DNA of 64,000 nucleotides from Bondarzewia mesenterica (GCA_004802705.1 SGPL01000135.1:1-64000), one strand, 5' to 3'. Shown: positions 47,758 to 59,515, counted from the first letter of the stretch. Translations and numbers: made by a program. Notes: generated by a model not told the origin, from the letters alone.

Positions 47758-48908
47758 TCTCCCCATTGTCACTTTCACCATTTCTTTCAGTCATCTACCT
47801 GGTTCACAATTCCGTCATCTACACTCTCTGACCGCAACCTGGCATATCTCGGATCGTCCGTGACGGTTCTCCCTCAATCTCTGCAAATACCGCTTTTGCT
47901 CTCTTGCTCCATCCATCATCCATTCATACATTATCCGCCCCTCGGCAGGGGCTTTCGGACGCTACGACCCGACCTATACTGCCTGACCTAAAATGTACAA
48001 TATAGTCGATCGATCGTTGCTTTGCAGACCTCTATGTATACTACGTGATGACTTGCCCGATGTGACGAGCCGTACTCTCGAGGGGACGTCTTCATGCTAG
48101 ACAAATGAACTTCATTTTTCATGGAATCTATCTGCTGATTGTTTATTATTGCTAAGTAATTTGATTCGGTGCGTGTCTTTTGAATTCGTAGACGTTGTGA
48201 TGAGCAGTCGCAGGCTAGAGTAGCAAGACAGATGGGTAATACCGTAGCTTTGGATCGTTAGCATAAACTGTACCATAGGTCCATCTTCTTTTTCTGCAGC
48301 AGCAACTGCATGTGTCCGTCGGCCCACATGATTAGATCGCGTCTCCTCGTGGCATGGCAGAGTTGCAAATTCGTCGACTGCGACCCTTCGCCAGACTCCT
48401 GGAGCGCTCCTGGTCGGATGGGGTCCGTTGGTGTGGCTCCCGTTCATTAGAGCGGCCACTCATGTGGATCCATGAGTAAAACATTCTCACTGATCTCGAA
48501 GGATACCATTCTGAGGACAAAACAAATGAATTTATTTCTGTCATTCATAGTTATGACTACATTAACCACTTATGCGCACTGCCGATCAACGACGACACCC
48601 AACGCCCTTCCAGAGAAACGGCTGGGTTAAGCACACAATGCAAAGGGAGACACAGATAGAAGACAGAATAGTCATGAGGGCCTCGCGAAATGGAAGCCCA
48701 CAACGAGTGTACGATGAGAAAAAAAATAAGGTGTGCACCGAGGCGGGCGAACTTGGCTCCCATGTCCCTCCAAAGGCGCCCCGATTGAGCATACGTCGGA
48801 TGCCCTGTGCCTTCGAATTGAAAATCAGCCCAAGAGAATAATCGCATGCACGAAATCAACACTGACAGGGCAGCGCAGACCGCCAGCATCGAAGATGGAA
48901 GACAGGAG

Positions 48909-49155
48909 AAAAGTCATCGTCTCGAAGACAATGGAGGTATATAAAAATTCGAGGCTTCAAGTTCGCCGACGAACGGGTCGAACAAGAGGGATGAACTGCT
49001 GCGTGTCCGCGCGCGGGATAACACGTCTTACGCAAGGGGTATCCAAGATGCCCCCATTGGCTCTCGACCAATCGCAATTTGCGATCGGAAGAGATCATCG
49101 TCGAAGACGATGGTGGAAAAAATTCGAGGCTTTCGAGTTCGGGTACTCGGCGGTT
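48909..49155. repeat. Imperfect direct repeat, about 55 bp, two copies
   Basis: Copy 1 at about 48911-48975 and copy 2 at about 49097-49155 share TCATCGTC, GAAGAC.ATGG.GG, AAAAATTCGAGGCTT and AGTTCG in the same order, with small indels. Confidence 0.6.
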
Positions 49156-49340
49156 TACTCCTGTGCTGAGCGGCGAAGGCCCCCTACTTCTGCGCATGGC
49201 TGTGGGACATACGTAAATACCTAGCGCCCCAAGGTGATCAGAAGTGAATCACTCACTGTTAGGCGTGTCGTTGCTGACTCGGACATTCATTGAAACGTAA
49301 GGATGGCCTAGACAGAAAAGGGGGGAAAAGACGAGACGTT

Positions 49341-49441
49341 ACGGTCCGGAGACGGTGAATTTTATTCGTATTATTGACAGTCCGAAGACGATCTTTTTTT
49401 TTTCGCTTAAGCCTAGAAAGGCGGTACGGTCCGAAGACGGT
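49341..49441. repeat. Three copies of a GGTCCGAAGACGGT-like word
   Basis: ACGGTCCGGAGACGGT (49341), ACAGTCCGAAGACGAT (49377) and ACGGTCCGAAGACGGT (49426) recur within 100 bp. The core also occurs inside the 48.9-49.15 kb repeat. Confidence 0.6.
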
Positions 49442-51847
49442 AATAATCATGTCCTCCGATGAACGATCGAACAGAGAAGAATACCCTGCCGCACGCCTCC
49501 CGCAGAAGAGCGCGTCTAATGGCATAGAGTACCAATGCCCCTTGAGCCCACACCGCACGCCTCCCCAAACCACTCTTCCATGCCCTAATGNGACATGGGG
49601 GACCTCGAAGCTGGCCAGGCAATGAGGGAGCCCAAAGAGGGCGCGGGAGCCACTTGCGCTCTAGGACACGCGACACCGAGCCGAGGACGAATCCTGCGAT
49701 CCGGTCTGCATTGCCCATTCTCGAGACACTTTGGTACGCATGAACGGCGGGTTTTGTGCCCAATTAGAAGTATGCACGTCCGCTAAGCAGCCGTGTCCAC
49801 CTTGAAGGTGGGACCCACTCGGGGGTACGTTTTTATCCTGTGCATTCGTGTATCAGTGGATGTGAACTTCGCTTTCTCGGACTTAGATACACACCTGTTT
49901 TTATTAATTCATTCTTCGTGCGAGCGCACATGCCTGATTCACCGTCGTTCAGAACAATCCACACGGAGGAAGAACAGCGTACCTTTGTAGACACCGCGGC
50001 TGTGTCCATTTTTGTCTTTGGTCTATTGCTTGTCCCGGGATGTCCATTTTAACTGTCCTGCGCATTCAAGTCAGATGCAGCATTATGCAGCCATTGGTTG
50101 AAGGGCTCACCTTGAAGTCTATGCCCATTTTGTCTTGACCTGCGGGGCACCCGTTATACGGCTGCCATCGAAAGCAGATGGCTGGCCGAGGACATACCTC
50201 TGTACGACGCCGGCGCCGACAAGGTCGATCATTTTTTTTTGTTCCAATAATAGTCATCATGCTTGTTCTTATACCTTGATTAACGTATGAGTCAAAAGAA
50301 GACAACGATGGACTTACATCTTCTTTATATAGTATCTTGCTTCAGGCTAGTACCGGGAGAGAGGGCGGTCAGCATCGTTCACGACTACGCATGGGCCTAC
50401 CACAGGCATTGAGGATGTTGATATCGACGGTATGGTCGGCTTGGTCATTGGCAACGTCTGCAACAAGGGAAGTGGAGATTATTATAAGTGGGTGGCATTG
50501 TGAGGTAGGGTGAGTTACTCACCGGTCTTACTTGAATAGCGTTTCAACTATGGCCTCCGTTCGTCGTGGCAGACGGCGACGTAACATCCTTCCACACCAT
50601 CAGTAATGGAACGGGAGGCGATAGACGCACAAAAAGGGTGGGTTTGAGGACGTTGGATTATGCTGTTGGGCGGGAAAACGGTGAGCTCAGCATCAAGAGG
50701 AGATGCTAGTTGACGCACCTTAAGCATGACGATGAACACTCAAAGTATGAGGAAGGCCAAGGGCACTGCTCGATAAGGGTGGCAATGAGCTCGGCGCCGC
50801 AGAGGACGGCTTCGAGTCGTCGCACCTGAAGACCATTGATGGAGACTGTAGGTGATGGGAGATGAGAGGGAACGAGGGAGAAGGAAAACTGAGCCCTTTA
50901 TATATGCCAGCGGCGGGGCTCCCCACAACCAGGCCGGCCGGCTGCGGCAACCGATTGTCTTGTTCTAAGCCAACATGAGGTGAAAGCCACACAGCTCCAC
51001 CGATGGCGCAAGTGGCTGTATTAGCCAATCGCGGACGCGTGGGATCAGGTAAAAGAAAAAGAATAAGGACGTACAAGGACAAGAACAACGGCACAAATTC
51101 ACAATGAAGCGATGGCGCGGGCGCTCCCGAGGTGAAATTCACCCGACCTCGGCGCTGGGCATATCAGAACATCGAAGACGGTTAGTGGTCAATCGATTGT
51201 GAATGATACCTGATGGGGGATAATAGATTTGACTCGACAAACGAAAGTTGTGGAGAAAGCTCTTGCCGTGAGTGAAGGTATTCGGGAAAAAGAGGCAAGG
51301 ATACCGAAGCTCACGCTACTACGATCGTCGTTCAGAAAAAAACCGGCCAATTCTCAAGAGCTACTCGTCTTGGGTGTTAAAATGCCCGTACGTGGACGGA
51401 TTCAAAATCCAAGGCTGGTGGGTGTGCCATTATATGGTGGGCTGATCCGAGGTCTCAGAACGTGGAACAGACTGTCGTGGCGCGCCGCATGGCTGGAACT
51501 GTGAAGCGCCCACGTGCCGAAAATTGCAAGCGGAGGCTCCCAAAGAAGTTCAGAGAAGCGCGCTGGCGGAATCCAGTTGCGTGGGTGAGTCTCAGCCGAC
51601 ATCCTTCACTTTCAAGATCTCAGCTAAGTACTGCGTGCCCTTGAGCTCAGAGCTTGGTCAGGACTTGCATCTGTATCAATGAAAGACACACACCACAACA
51701 GAGTACCCTTGAAATCGGCACTGTGATGGGCGGACAAGGATAATGGAACTGAGGTGTCCAATCACATGGTACGGCATAAATAATCAGTCGAAAGCAATAT
51801 ACAACCCTGCAACACGTAAACACAAAGATCAGCACCAGCCCAGGCCT

Positions 51848-54007
51848 TCAATCCAACCTCTCTCCCTTCCCGTTGCCATGCTGGTAGTACCCATTGGTCT
51901 CATCATCATTGAACAACTTCTTGAGTCCCAAGAATAACCCAATAATGCCAACGATGAGCACGCTCACGGACATCACTGGATGACTCGTCACGACCGTCTC
52001 GATCGATGTGAGCTTATTGTTCAGGTACTGCCATAACCATGCCGGTGAGGATGTGGCCGCAAACTTAGGAGACAAGACGACGTACCCGTGCCATGCGCTC
52101 GACCACGTTCTCAGAATGCTTTGCGCGATATCCGCCGCTCAGTGCACCCTTGAGTGCAGCGAGGATGCTCGTCGACGAGAGCTGTATCTTGTCGCCACTC
52201 GGCTCAGTATCATAGTAGATCAATTTCTGGGATCGACGAGCCATCGTCATCATCAGCATATAGACCCAGTAAAGCACATGACGGAGTGACAACTCACTCC
52301 ATGATCAACGATCACTACGTCCCCGCTGCCAGTGATTCCATACATGCTCTTCAGCCAACTCGCCCAGCGATCCGCGTCCATCCACGTGAACACAACTCCG
52401 CGCTCCTGCGCTCCCTTCTCGCTATCACTTCTCCGGCGCCACTTCTGCGCGACGTCCGCAACCTCTTTGACTAGGCCCTCGCGTTCTGCTCCATCCTTCG
52501 GCACCGAGACGATCACGACAAGCGGCCGGTGCGCCGCATTCATGACCTGCTGGAACGTCCCATCACCCAGCTCCATGGAACTTGGGAGGCGGTTGTGGAG
52601 GAGCCAAGTATTGAGCTCTGCTTCTGGTGTGCCGGCAGTGAGGCGGAGTGTAGACGTCGGCGTTTGAGAGTCATGGTCTTTCAATGCGAGGAGAATTGGC
52701 ATGGAGGCTTCGGGTAGAGAGAGATGGGACAGGAACGAGGGGTCGCTTGAGGTATATACGGTGGGGGAGCCAAGTAAGGGCCTAGCAGCCTTCGTGAGTG
52801 AGTTCTTTGCAGAGGTTAATATGAGACTGTGGTTTAGAAGCTACGAAAAATCGTACCAAGATGTGTGAGTCTTCAGGTCGGTGTACGAAGAGATAGATGA
52901 CAGGATTTTCCTTAACCGTTTGCTCGAAATCAGTGTATTCCAGCTCTGACACGCTTCTGAACATTTTGTAAATACCTGCAAGTACACCCATGGATTGACT
53001 TGGTACTCACGGTTTGACAGCCCTCTCTGCCCACGCCTTGATGGTATCAAACTTTCTACTCCCTGTGTACTCTGCTTTTTGGCCACCAGACGAATACAAG
53101 AACAACATTGGGTATCCCTGGACATCCTGCTCCCGACAGAGTGCCTTGTGTTCGTCGCAATTCACCTCCGCGATCGTCAACTTGTGCTGCATCTCCTTGG
53201 AGAGCTTCGTCCACGTCGGAGCAAGCTTCTTGCAATGGCCACACCTATCTCCACCTCCGAGATTTGTACCAATACGTGCCAGAAGATGCGACAGAACGGA
53301 CGCACCATGGCGCGAAGAACTTGACAAACACATTCCCTCCAGCTGTCGCGTCCTTGAACGTATCGGGAGTCAACGCGAGAACCTCGCCATTTGGATTGAA
53401 GTCCACAGCAGGCTCCTCGTGCGCGGTCGTATGGTGGGTTTCTGTACGTGGTGCCTCCGCAGATGATGGTGCAGAAAACGACGGTGCGGTGGCGGTGTTT
53501 TTAGTAAGGAAATTGACGAGGCGCTCATGATTTCGGACGCCCTTGAATGTCTCCGTCAAGAGACCGTCATGATAGAGGTTCATCTGAGGATACCCATTGA
53601 TCCCGTTCTCCGAACACAGGTCTGCGCGCCGGGCCCGTGAGCACGAGACCGACGAGAAATTGGTACAAGACTCACCTCCATGAGCGGCGCAATTCACCTG
53701 CGCAAGATGTACGTCCGAGCCATCGTACTCATTGACGAGGTCACCCCACAGTGGTGCGAAGTCACGGCAGTGTGGACACCATGGAGAGAAGTGCTCTACA
53801 AACCTGGTAGTCGATTGGCATCCCATCAAATGGAAGTCACAACCTCACATACCAATAGCCCTCTGCAACAGCCTGCTTGAAGTTGTCTGGCGTCAGCACC
53901 TCCGAAGTCGCAGATTTGACCGGGAGCGTGAAGCCGGTCAGGGCGAGAGACGCGAAGAGTAATGAGCACGGGAAACGTGCCAGCCCCCTTGTTAGCCACA
54001 GCTTCAT
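51848..54007 (-). CDS. Transmembrane protein disulfide isomerase (TMX3-like)
   Basis: ER thiol-disulfide oxidoreductase with two thioredoxin domains and a C-terminal membrane anchor. Exons: 54007-53853, 53803-53676, 53621-53306, 53244-53011, 52956-52857, about 52804-52298, 52226-52086, 52027-51848; about 586 residues. A signal peptide (SLLFASLALTGFTLP) comes first. Domain one has the active site in EHFSPWCPHCRDFAPLW (CPHC); domain two has VKFFAPWCGHCKKLAPTW (CGHC, split by an intron inside the Trp codon). Two inactive thioredoxin-like domains follow (ENPVIYLFVH; ALKDHDSQTPTSTLRL; AHRPLVVIVSVPKDG). The anchor is MSVSVLIVGIIGLFLGLKKL with a short cytosolic tail (NDDETNGYYQ), lacking a KDEL signal. 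Exon 6 can start at 52804 or 52789, since both AAG acceptors keep the frame. It diverges from CGI121. Confidence 0.9.
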
Positions 54008-54181
54008 CTCAGAAAGAAAAACGGGTGCCCAGAGCCGTATACAGGCGATCTAAATGTAGACACAATGATTGAAGTTTTTGAAGTGAGCGAGTCAGATGCC
54101 GCCGTAGACGACGACCACGAAGGAATGTAGAGAAGAGTGACTTTAGAAATGCCGCGCGTGTAGTAACCGTGGGAAAAACAT
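54008..54181. promoter_or_regulatory. Shared head-to-head promoter of the PDI gene and CGI121
   Basis: Only 174 bp separate the two divergent start codons, so both promoters and both 5' UTRs must lie here. Confidence 0.45.
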
Positions 54182-54970
54182 ATGATGGAAACATACACTT
54201 ATCCACATTTCCCTGCAAACGCCTCTGTCGTGCATGTCGCCCTCTTCACGTCTGTCACTAACGGAAAAGACCTCAGGGCGCGCATAGTCAAAGCCAGCAC
54301 CCTCGACGGCCCTACCGGCGACGCTGAGCGTGTGGCTGTCAACTTTGCATTCATAGATGCAAGACTGGTGAGTGAAGTCCCATCGTCTGCGAACTCAGTC
54401 CCGGATCGTCTTGTCTCAGGTCCGAGATCACAGATCACGAGCAGGCTGCACTTGCAGACCGCGATTTATCAGGCCATCCTCGCTGAAGTGCAGAGCTCGC
54501 TTCGGACAAAGACGGTCCACTCCGAGATGCTCTGGGCTCTGAATCCAAGTAACAACGTGCGCTCGCATCGTTTCGCTACCGCCGACCATGTCTCTTATGT
54601 CACTTCTACAGATCACAGAAGCCATACGCAGGTACGGTGTATCGGATACGAGCACAGCGCTACTCGTTGTCCGCGTCGCGTCGCCCGATTTGCAGGACGT
54701 CGAGGGGAAGATGCGGGCCATCGTAGAAGGCAACATTCGACCTCTGAGCGAACTAGACACACTGACGGATTGGCCGGTTATTAAGAAGGTAATTTTTCTT
54801 TCTTTCATACTGTGTACCCACCCGTTGCTGATACGGTAACGCTCCCCTAGTATCATAAACTGAACACAGAACTAGCGATTAAGAACGCTGGTGAGGACGT
54901 TGTAAGCGAGCGGAAGATTATCGACAATATTGCTGTAAGTTCTGTAGCAATGAAGAGCGTCATGTCATGA
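54182..54970 (+). CDS. CGI121: Cgi121, KEOPS/EKC complex subunit
   Basis: Subunit of KEOPS/EKC, which makes N6-threonylcarbamoyl-adenosine at tRNA position 37 and is linked to telomere maintenance. Cgi121 binds Bud32 and the tRNA 3' end. Exons: 54182-54367, 54434-54556, 54612-54788, 54851-54970; 201 residues. Family signatures: HVALFTSVTNGKDLRARI, VNFAFIDARL, LHLQTAIYQAILAEV, KTVHSEMLWALNPSNNITEA, YGVSDTSTALLVVRV, VEGNIRPLSEL, and the C-terminal helix ELAIKNAGEDVVSERKIIDN before SSVAMKSVMS. The start has two tandem ATGs (54182, 54185). Length and order match the family, and all four junctions are in phase 0. Confidence 0.92.
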
Positions 54971-55497
54971 AAGAACGAAGGCGTTTGTCTTTGTACTCCA
55001 TCCCGTGAGTAGAGCTTGATTTCTGTGTACTGCAGCACATGTAGCAGAGTGGTGACTGTCGTCCAATATCAGACACATTTCTACTGACGCCTCGAAATTT
55101 CAGCGTCGATTAACAATTGATTGATGTGTTCACTCTTATTCGATGACCCAACGAGAGGAACCATTCATGCCGCGGACCAAATTGGCAAAATGCACGCTTG
55201 TGAAAGGATTTGTTCGAGTGGGCAAGCGCCGGGCAGTTGGAAACCTGAGTGCGAAGGAAATCCGCGTCGATCTCTTCCGCTGCGGTTGGCTCGGGAAGCA
55301 AGCTGAAAGGATCCAAACAGCACAATTACTCGAAAAACTACTACTTTAAAATTTGATACTATGTTACAACTCTCGGTGTCTATACAGCGACAGCGACGTC
55401 ACACAAATGAACTGGTATCCCAACAATACAAAATACAGCTATAACAGACTTCTAAGTATCACGCCCTACAATCTCGAACTTCCTCATACTTCCTGTT
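54971..55497. other. Tail-to-tail spacer between CGI121 and the PMI gene
   Basis: 3' flanks of converging genes. Short ORFs only. Nothing recognisable. Confidence 0.5.
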
Positions 55498-56976
55498 TCA
55501 CGCCTCCACAAACGCCCTGTACACAGTCATGCCCCCCTCCGCCGGCGCTCTAAACTCAACGCCCAAGCCTGCCGAGATGAAAAGGACACTCCCCACATCC
55601 ACATCCACCTCACCTCCCTTCCCCTCACTCCACCCAACGCTGCCCCTCCCCTCCGTCACTATCGCGATACTGGGGCCCGCGACCGACGGATGACTCTCCC
55701 TTTCCCCGGATGGAAGCACGACCTGCACGACGGAGAACTCTGGGATCGGGGGATCATAAAGTGTCGAGTGGCTTGCGCTTGCGAACGGGGCGGGCCGAAC
55801 CTGGTGCTGCGTCGGGAGCGCGGCGGCATATGTCAGTCCCGAAATGAGGTTCGGAATGTCACGCAGCTTCGGTGTCAAGCCTGCGCGAATGACATTGTCC
55901 GAGTTGGCCATGCACTCCATGATGTCTCTCGTAAGCCCGTGCGTAACATCAGCATCAGCATTCTCAGGTGGATAGTGAGAGACTCACCGCCGGATACGTA
56001 GGCATGCGGTTCGCCAGCGCCGAGGAATATCGCTTCCCCGGGGTTTAGATGCACGTAATTTAGCATGAAGGCACAGAAGATCCCAATATCCCCCGGAAAC
56101 TGTTCATTCAACCTCAACACCAAGCTTTTCACCTTCTTCTCCTCTTCGTGCTCTTTCCCTGCAGAGTACCTCTCGACAAGTCTGCCAAGCTGCGTCTTGA
56201 CATCCGTCTCGCTGGCGGTCATGACGGCGGCAAAGACGTCCTTCAGCGCGGCTTTCTCTGCCGCTCCCGTTGGAGTAGACGATCTTGCAAGCGCGGCGAA
56301 GGCGTCAGAGATAGAGGAGGGGACTAACGCAGCGAATTCGGGCGTGGCGGAGAGATATGTTAAAATCTGGGGGAGGGGGGCAAACCCGCAGAGAGCGGTG
56401 AACGGTGTGAGGGCGAGCGCCATTTCGGGTTTATGATTAGGATCTTTTATACCAGGACATGAAGCGGGGGACAGAGGAGCAAGATTCGCGGGTCCTACGT
56501 ACCCTTGTAGATATCTGGCCGCTGTGCGTGCAGCACCTCGGCTGTCCTCTTGTCCGGGTGACTTTGTATGCTCAGCGCTTTCTCGATGGCCAGCACCTTG
56601 AATAGGAAGGGCAAGTTGCCGTCCGCCGCATCGAAACGATTGACGACGCTCTCGCCCATCAATTCTGGATGCGAGGCGAGATGATTGCTGAGTGTTTCCC
56701 CGGTCGACGAGACGAGCGAGGGAGAGTTTGGGTGTGTGCCCATCCATAGCTACTCGCCGGGCAAGCCATTCTCAATCAGAGGTCGGATCGATCGTGCGCT
56801 CTGCAAGATGAGACGAAGAGACGCACTTCAGCGTATGGTGCATTGTCGTCGACCGAGAAATCAGGAAGCCCTGCTGCTTTGGCGAACTGCGCGACTTTGG
56901 AGGAGAGGCCGAGCTTGCCCCAGTCATATTGCTGGACTGTGGGCGTGATTTTGAACACAGGTGGAAAGCTAGGCAT
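55498..56976 (-). CDS. PMI40: Mannose-6-phosphate isomerase (class I)
   Basis: Zinc enzyme that interconverts fructose-6-phosphate and mannose-6-phosphate, feeding GDP-mannose for protein glycosylation and cell wall. Exons: 56976-56827, 56749-56503, 56443-55988, 55925-55498; 426 residues in frame. Motifs in order: VQQYDWGKLG, PYAELWMGTHPNSPS, LPFLFKVLAIEKALSIQSHP (with the zinc ligands Gln and His of the QSHPDK site), DPNHKPEMALALTPFTALCG (His and Glu ligands), NYVHLNPGEAIFLGAGEPHA (His ligand), and DIMECMANSDNVIRAGLTPK. The last exon holds the C-terminal cupin (GPSIAIVTEGRGSVGW; GSVLFISAGLGVEF; TVYRAFVEA). The first intron acceptor (gagtag) was chosen to give AELWMGTH. All expected active-site segments are present. 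Confidence 0.95.
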
Positions 56977-57163
56977 TGTAGTGATAGATGATAGAACTTG
57001 TCAGGTTGGTGAGTTGTACGCCGAACGTATGAGACGAAGGAGACTGCCCGAGAGTATTATAGTAATTGGGAGGATTATCGGCTGTATCTCGGCAGTGACA
57101 ACGCGATTCGACTAGCGGCGCCTTGCTTTCGGCAACCAACGACGTTTCTCTTCGACGTTCATC

Positions 57164-57919
57164 ATGAATAGGTCAGTGCAAAGCTCTCATTTCCTCCTGA
57201 CTTGCTCTGAAAGATCCACAAATTACGTTTACTCAGAGGTCCGATAGTACTCGTCCGTCTTCTTTTTAAATTGTTTTTTTTTTCGTAGGCTGATACGTCA
57301 TCTGCAGACCATAGATGAAGCCGAGGTAGGCAAGCTACTCATCAAAATATCTTGCATTGATCTTCACAAGATGACCTCCACATAGTATCTCCTTGACCAG
57401 CTGGTACGACAGCATGGAATCAAGACATATCTTCCCAGCTAATCGTCAAGTCCTACAGCCCCCACCCTCGGCCGATGACGACAAGCTTGTGATCCAGCTT
57501 CGCAGGCGTTTGCAAGACCTGCTCTCCGATTTGCGCGCAGGTGCTGAGGGCGTTGCTTCCGACAAACGTGGTCCATGATATCATAGAGAGAAGTGACACT
57601 GGTAGAATCATAGATACCATCCATCGTCATTCGTCTTCCAGGCATACGGACAAAGGTGGCTCGTTCGAAAATCATCGACCATCGGTCGAGTGCGCCATAC
57701 GCAAGCAAGCCGAACCTTTTGCGACCATCTGGATTTGGGTTGCTCCTTACTCGATTGAAAGCGAAGCAGAAATTGGAATCCAGGAGTTGGAATCGGGCTC
57801 ACAGTATGAGGTGTTCATCGGCCGTTCGGCCGGGATTCATCCGCTCCGGTCAGGCAACCTTCATCGAAGGTGTCAGTCTGGCGAAGTTGACGCTGGACCT
57901 ACACAACAGGTGTCCGTAA
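57164..57919 (+). CDS. Unassigned spliced locus, model incomplete
   Basis: A consistent 5' part can be spliced: 57164-57171 (ATGAATAG), 57289-57325, 57386-57403 and 57459-57540. This gives MNRLIRHLQTIDEAE, YLLDQL and PPPSADDDKLVIQLRRRLQD, which look helical or coiled. The 55-bp intron 57404-57458 avoids the in-frame stop after TYLPS. From 57541 the path is unclear. One candidate frame (57656-57919) includes KVARSKIIDHRSSAPYASKP and SGQATFIEGVSLAKLTLDLH; another keeps IIERSDTGRIIDTIHRH. A further open frame at about 58250-58536 (IIPLVAALLGIYASTRSMEI, SVASFLPEVCPPLWP) may be a later exon or a separate gene. I do not recognise a family. Confidence 0.3.
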
Positions 57920-59017
57920 CACCAAGTGCTGTTGCCAACTGTTTCCATCGGGGGCGGTCGTTTCTCCAAGCACCCCACACAGCTTGGAAATCGTCTGTGA
58001 ATTTTAGCAGATCTTGCCGACGCCATTCGGACTTTTTACTAGACGCCCTGCCAGGTAAGTTTGCGATCAGTTCCCAGAGACTCGATAGGTATGTACGTGC
58101 TCTCCAAGTCGTCGCGATTATCACCACCGTTGTCTGGTGATATGCTTGAGCGCGTGAGCATGTGATCATAGGCATTATTTACCGGCTACCTATGACTGAG
58201 GTCGTATCCAAAACTGTAGAGCATCGTGATCGGCCTTGATCCTGGTCGGGCGAATGGGAGAAAGAACGCAGGGCTAGCGGCAACGGCATCATACCTCTGG
58301 TCGCTGCTCTGTTGGGAATATACGCGTCCACTCGCTCAATGGAGATCCGAGCTGTACAAACACCTTATTCCGTGGCCTCTTTCCTCCCCGAAGTCTGTCC
58401 ACCGTTGTGGCCGACTAGTTCTGATCAATATCGATGTCTTCCCTTGGGTATCTCGGATCATCAAACAATTGAATGCCTCAAGCGCTGGTACGGCCAACGT
58501 CGACGTCCCCTTCATTTCGCTATCGCCATTAAATAGTGCAATGGAGTCGCAGCACTGAAAACTTGAAGGTAGCTTGGGCGACCTCTTTTCCATCCGCATC
58601 GTGGTTTTCAATTGCGTATGAATTGCTTACTAGGGCCTCGGATTTCTGCATTACAGTGATGCTGCACTGACCCAGTCTACGAGCCAGATTCCCATGAGCA
58701 CAGTTGTTGCTTTTCAACCCACGACCACACTTGATTGGGGCACTCATCAACAGTAACTTAGCAGTAAACCTTGACGCCGTCTCTTTGATTTGATTCCCCA
58801 TCAACGCAGAGTATGATAAAATCCCTCTGGTCAGCCTAACACCTCCTCAGCCGTGCTCATTCATTCTCCTCTCCTTGTCAACTTCCGGTACTGGTTACCA
58901 TTGGGAGCTTTTCGTCGCCAACTCACGTTCCCTTTTCCCGACCCATTCTCCCATTCATCTGCCCATTCATTCTTCCACCGATTCTCCTCCCTTAGCAATC
59001 CAAATAAACCATCGAGA
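57920..59017. other. Interval between the unassigned locus and the first secreted-protein gene
   Basis: Contains the open frame at about 58250-58536 mentioned above, and the pyrimidine-rich leader (58940-59017) of the secreted-protein gene. No other feature supported. Confidence 0.4.
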
Positions 59018-59515
59018 ATGCTTGCCAATCTGTTCTTCGTTCTCAGTCTTACGGCCATCGCAGCCGCCCTACCCATCCGCTTCCCCCGCCAGTAAAGCGA
59101 TTCTTCTATCACTCTTGCTTTTACGTGTATGACTCAAAGATCTGTCTCAAGAATCGATAGTGTATCCCAGCTGGGAAACATCGGCAATCCTCTGGTCGCC
59201 TCCCTCGATATTCCCGATAAAGGCCACGCCTCTCGCTCTGACACGCCTGCAAGGTACGCCGGTTCCTAAAGTTCCCTCCACCCTTCATTAACGCAGTCGT
59301 GATTCCCTTGAGACAGACGCGACGGCTCCAATGGATTTGGACACGATAACAGCAAGGGTGATGAATCCTCCAACGAGTTCTTCCCAGATATCGGCAATCC
59401 CCTCCCACATCTCATTGGCGCTATAATCCCAAATACTACAGGCCGCGCCGAGCCCATCAGACTGAAGAGCGCGCGGCCTTCTCCATGGCAGCGCCGAGGC
59501 TTGAAGTTGACATAA
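59018..59515 (+). CDS. Small secreted protein 1
   Basis: Three exons, 59018-59091, 59140-59253 and 59317-59515, joined in frame by GT-AG introns of 48 and 63 bp, give 128 residues. A clear signal peptide (MLANLFFVLSLTAIAAALP) is followed by IRFPRQ. The mature part is short and polar, lacks cysteine and contains the word IGNPL twice: LGNIGNPLVASLDIP in exon 2 and FPDIGNPLPHLIGAIIP in exon 3. It ends RPSPWQRRGLKLT. I know no family. The third-exon acceptor at gagacag was chosen because the earlier gcag gives a shorter, less plausible frame. It is followed 0.8 kb downstream by a second gene with a similar leader (ALPIR after the signal). Size and layout fit fungal small secreted proteins of unknown role; antimicrobial, signalling or effector roles are all possible. 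Confidence 0.6.

Larger units (their letters stand above)
47758..51847. other. Gene-poor 4-kb interval with short repeats
   Basis: No gene could be supported. One minus-strand frame at 48557-48889 has hydrophobic stretches (LAVCAALSVLISCMRLF; LIFFLIVHSLW) but no family or splice context. Minus-strand frames around 50340-51140 are open for short distances and contain clustered Cys when read across a possible splice at 50827 (SSYFECSSSCLR). One N lies at 49591. Short GAAGAC-type repeats at 48.9-49.45 kb are listed separately. Confidence 0.4.

Noticed and set aside
48557..48889. 110-codon minus-strand frame with two hydrophobic stretches
   Set aside because: No family resemblance and no supporting exon or promoter signals; the gap is repeat-bearing and gene-poor.
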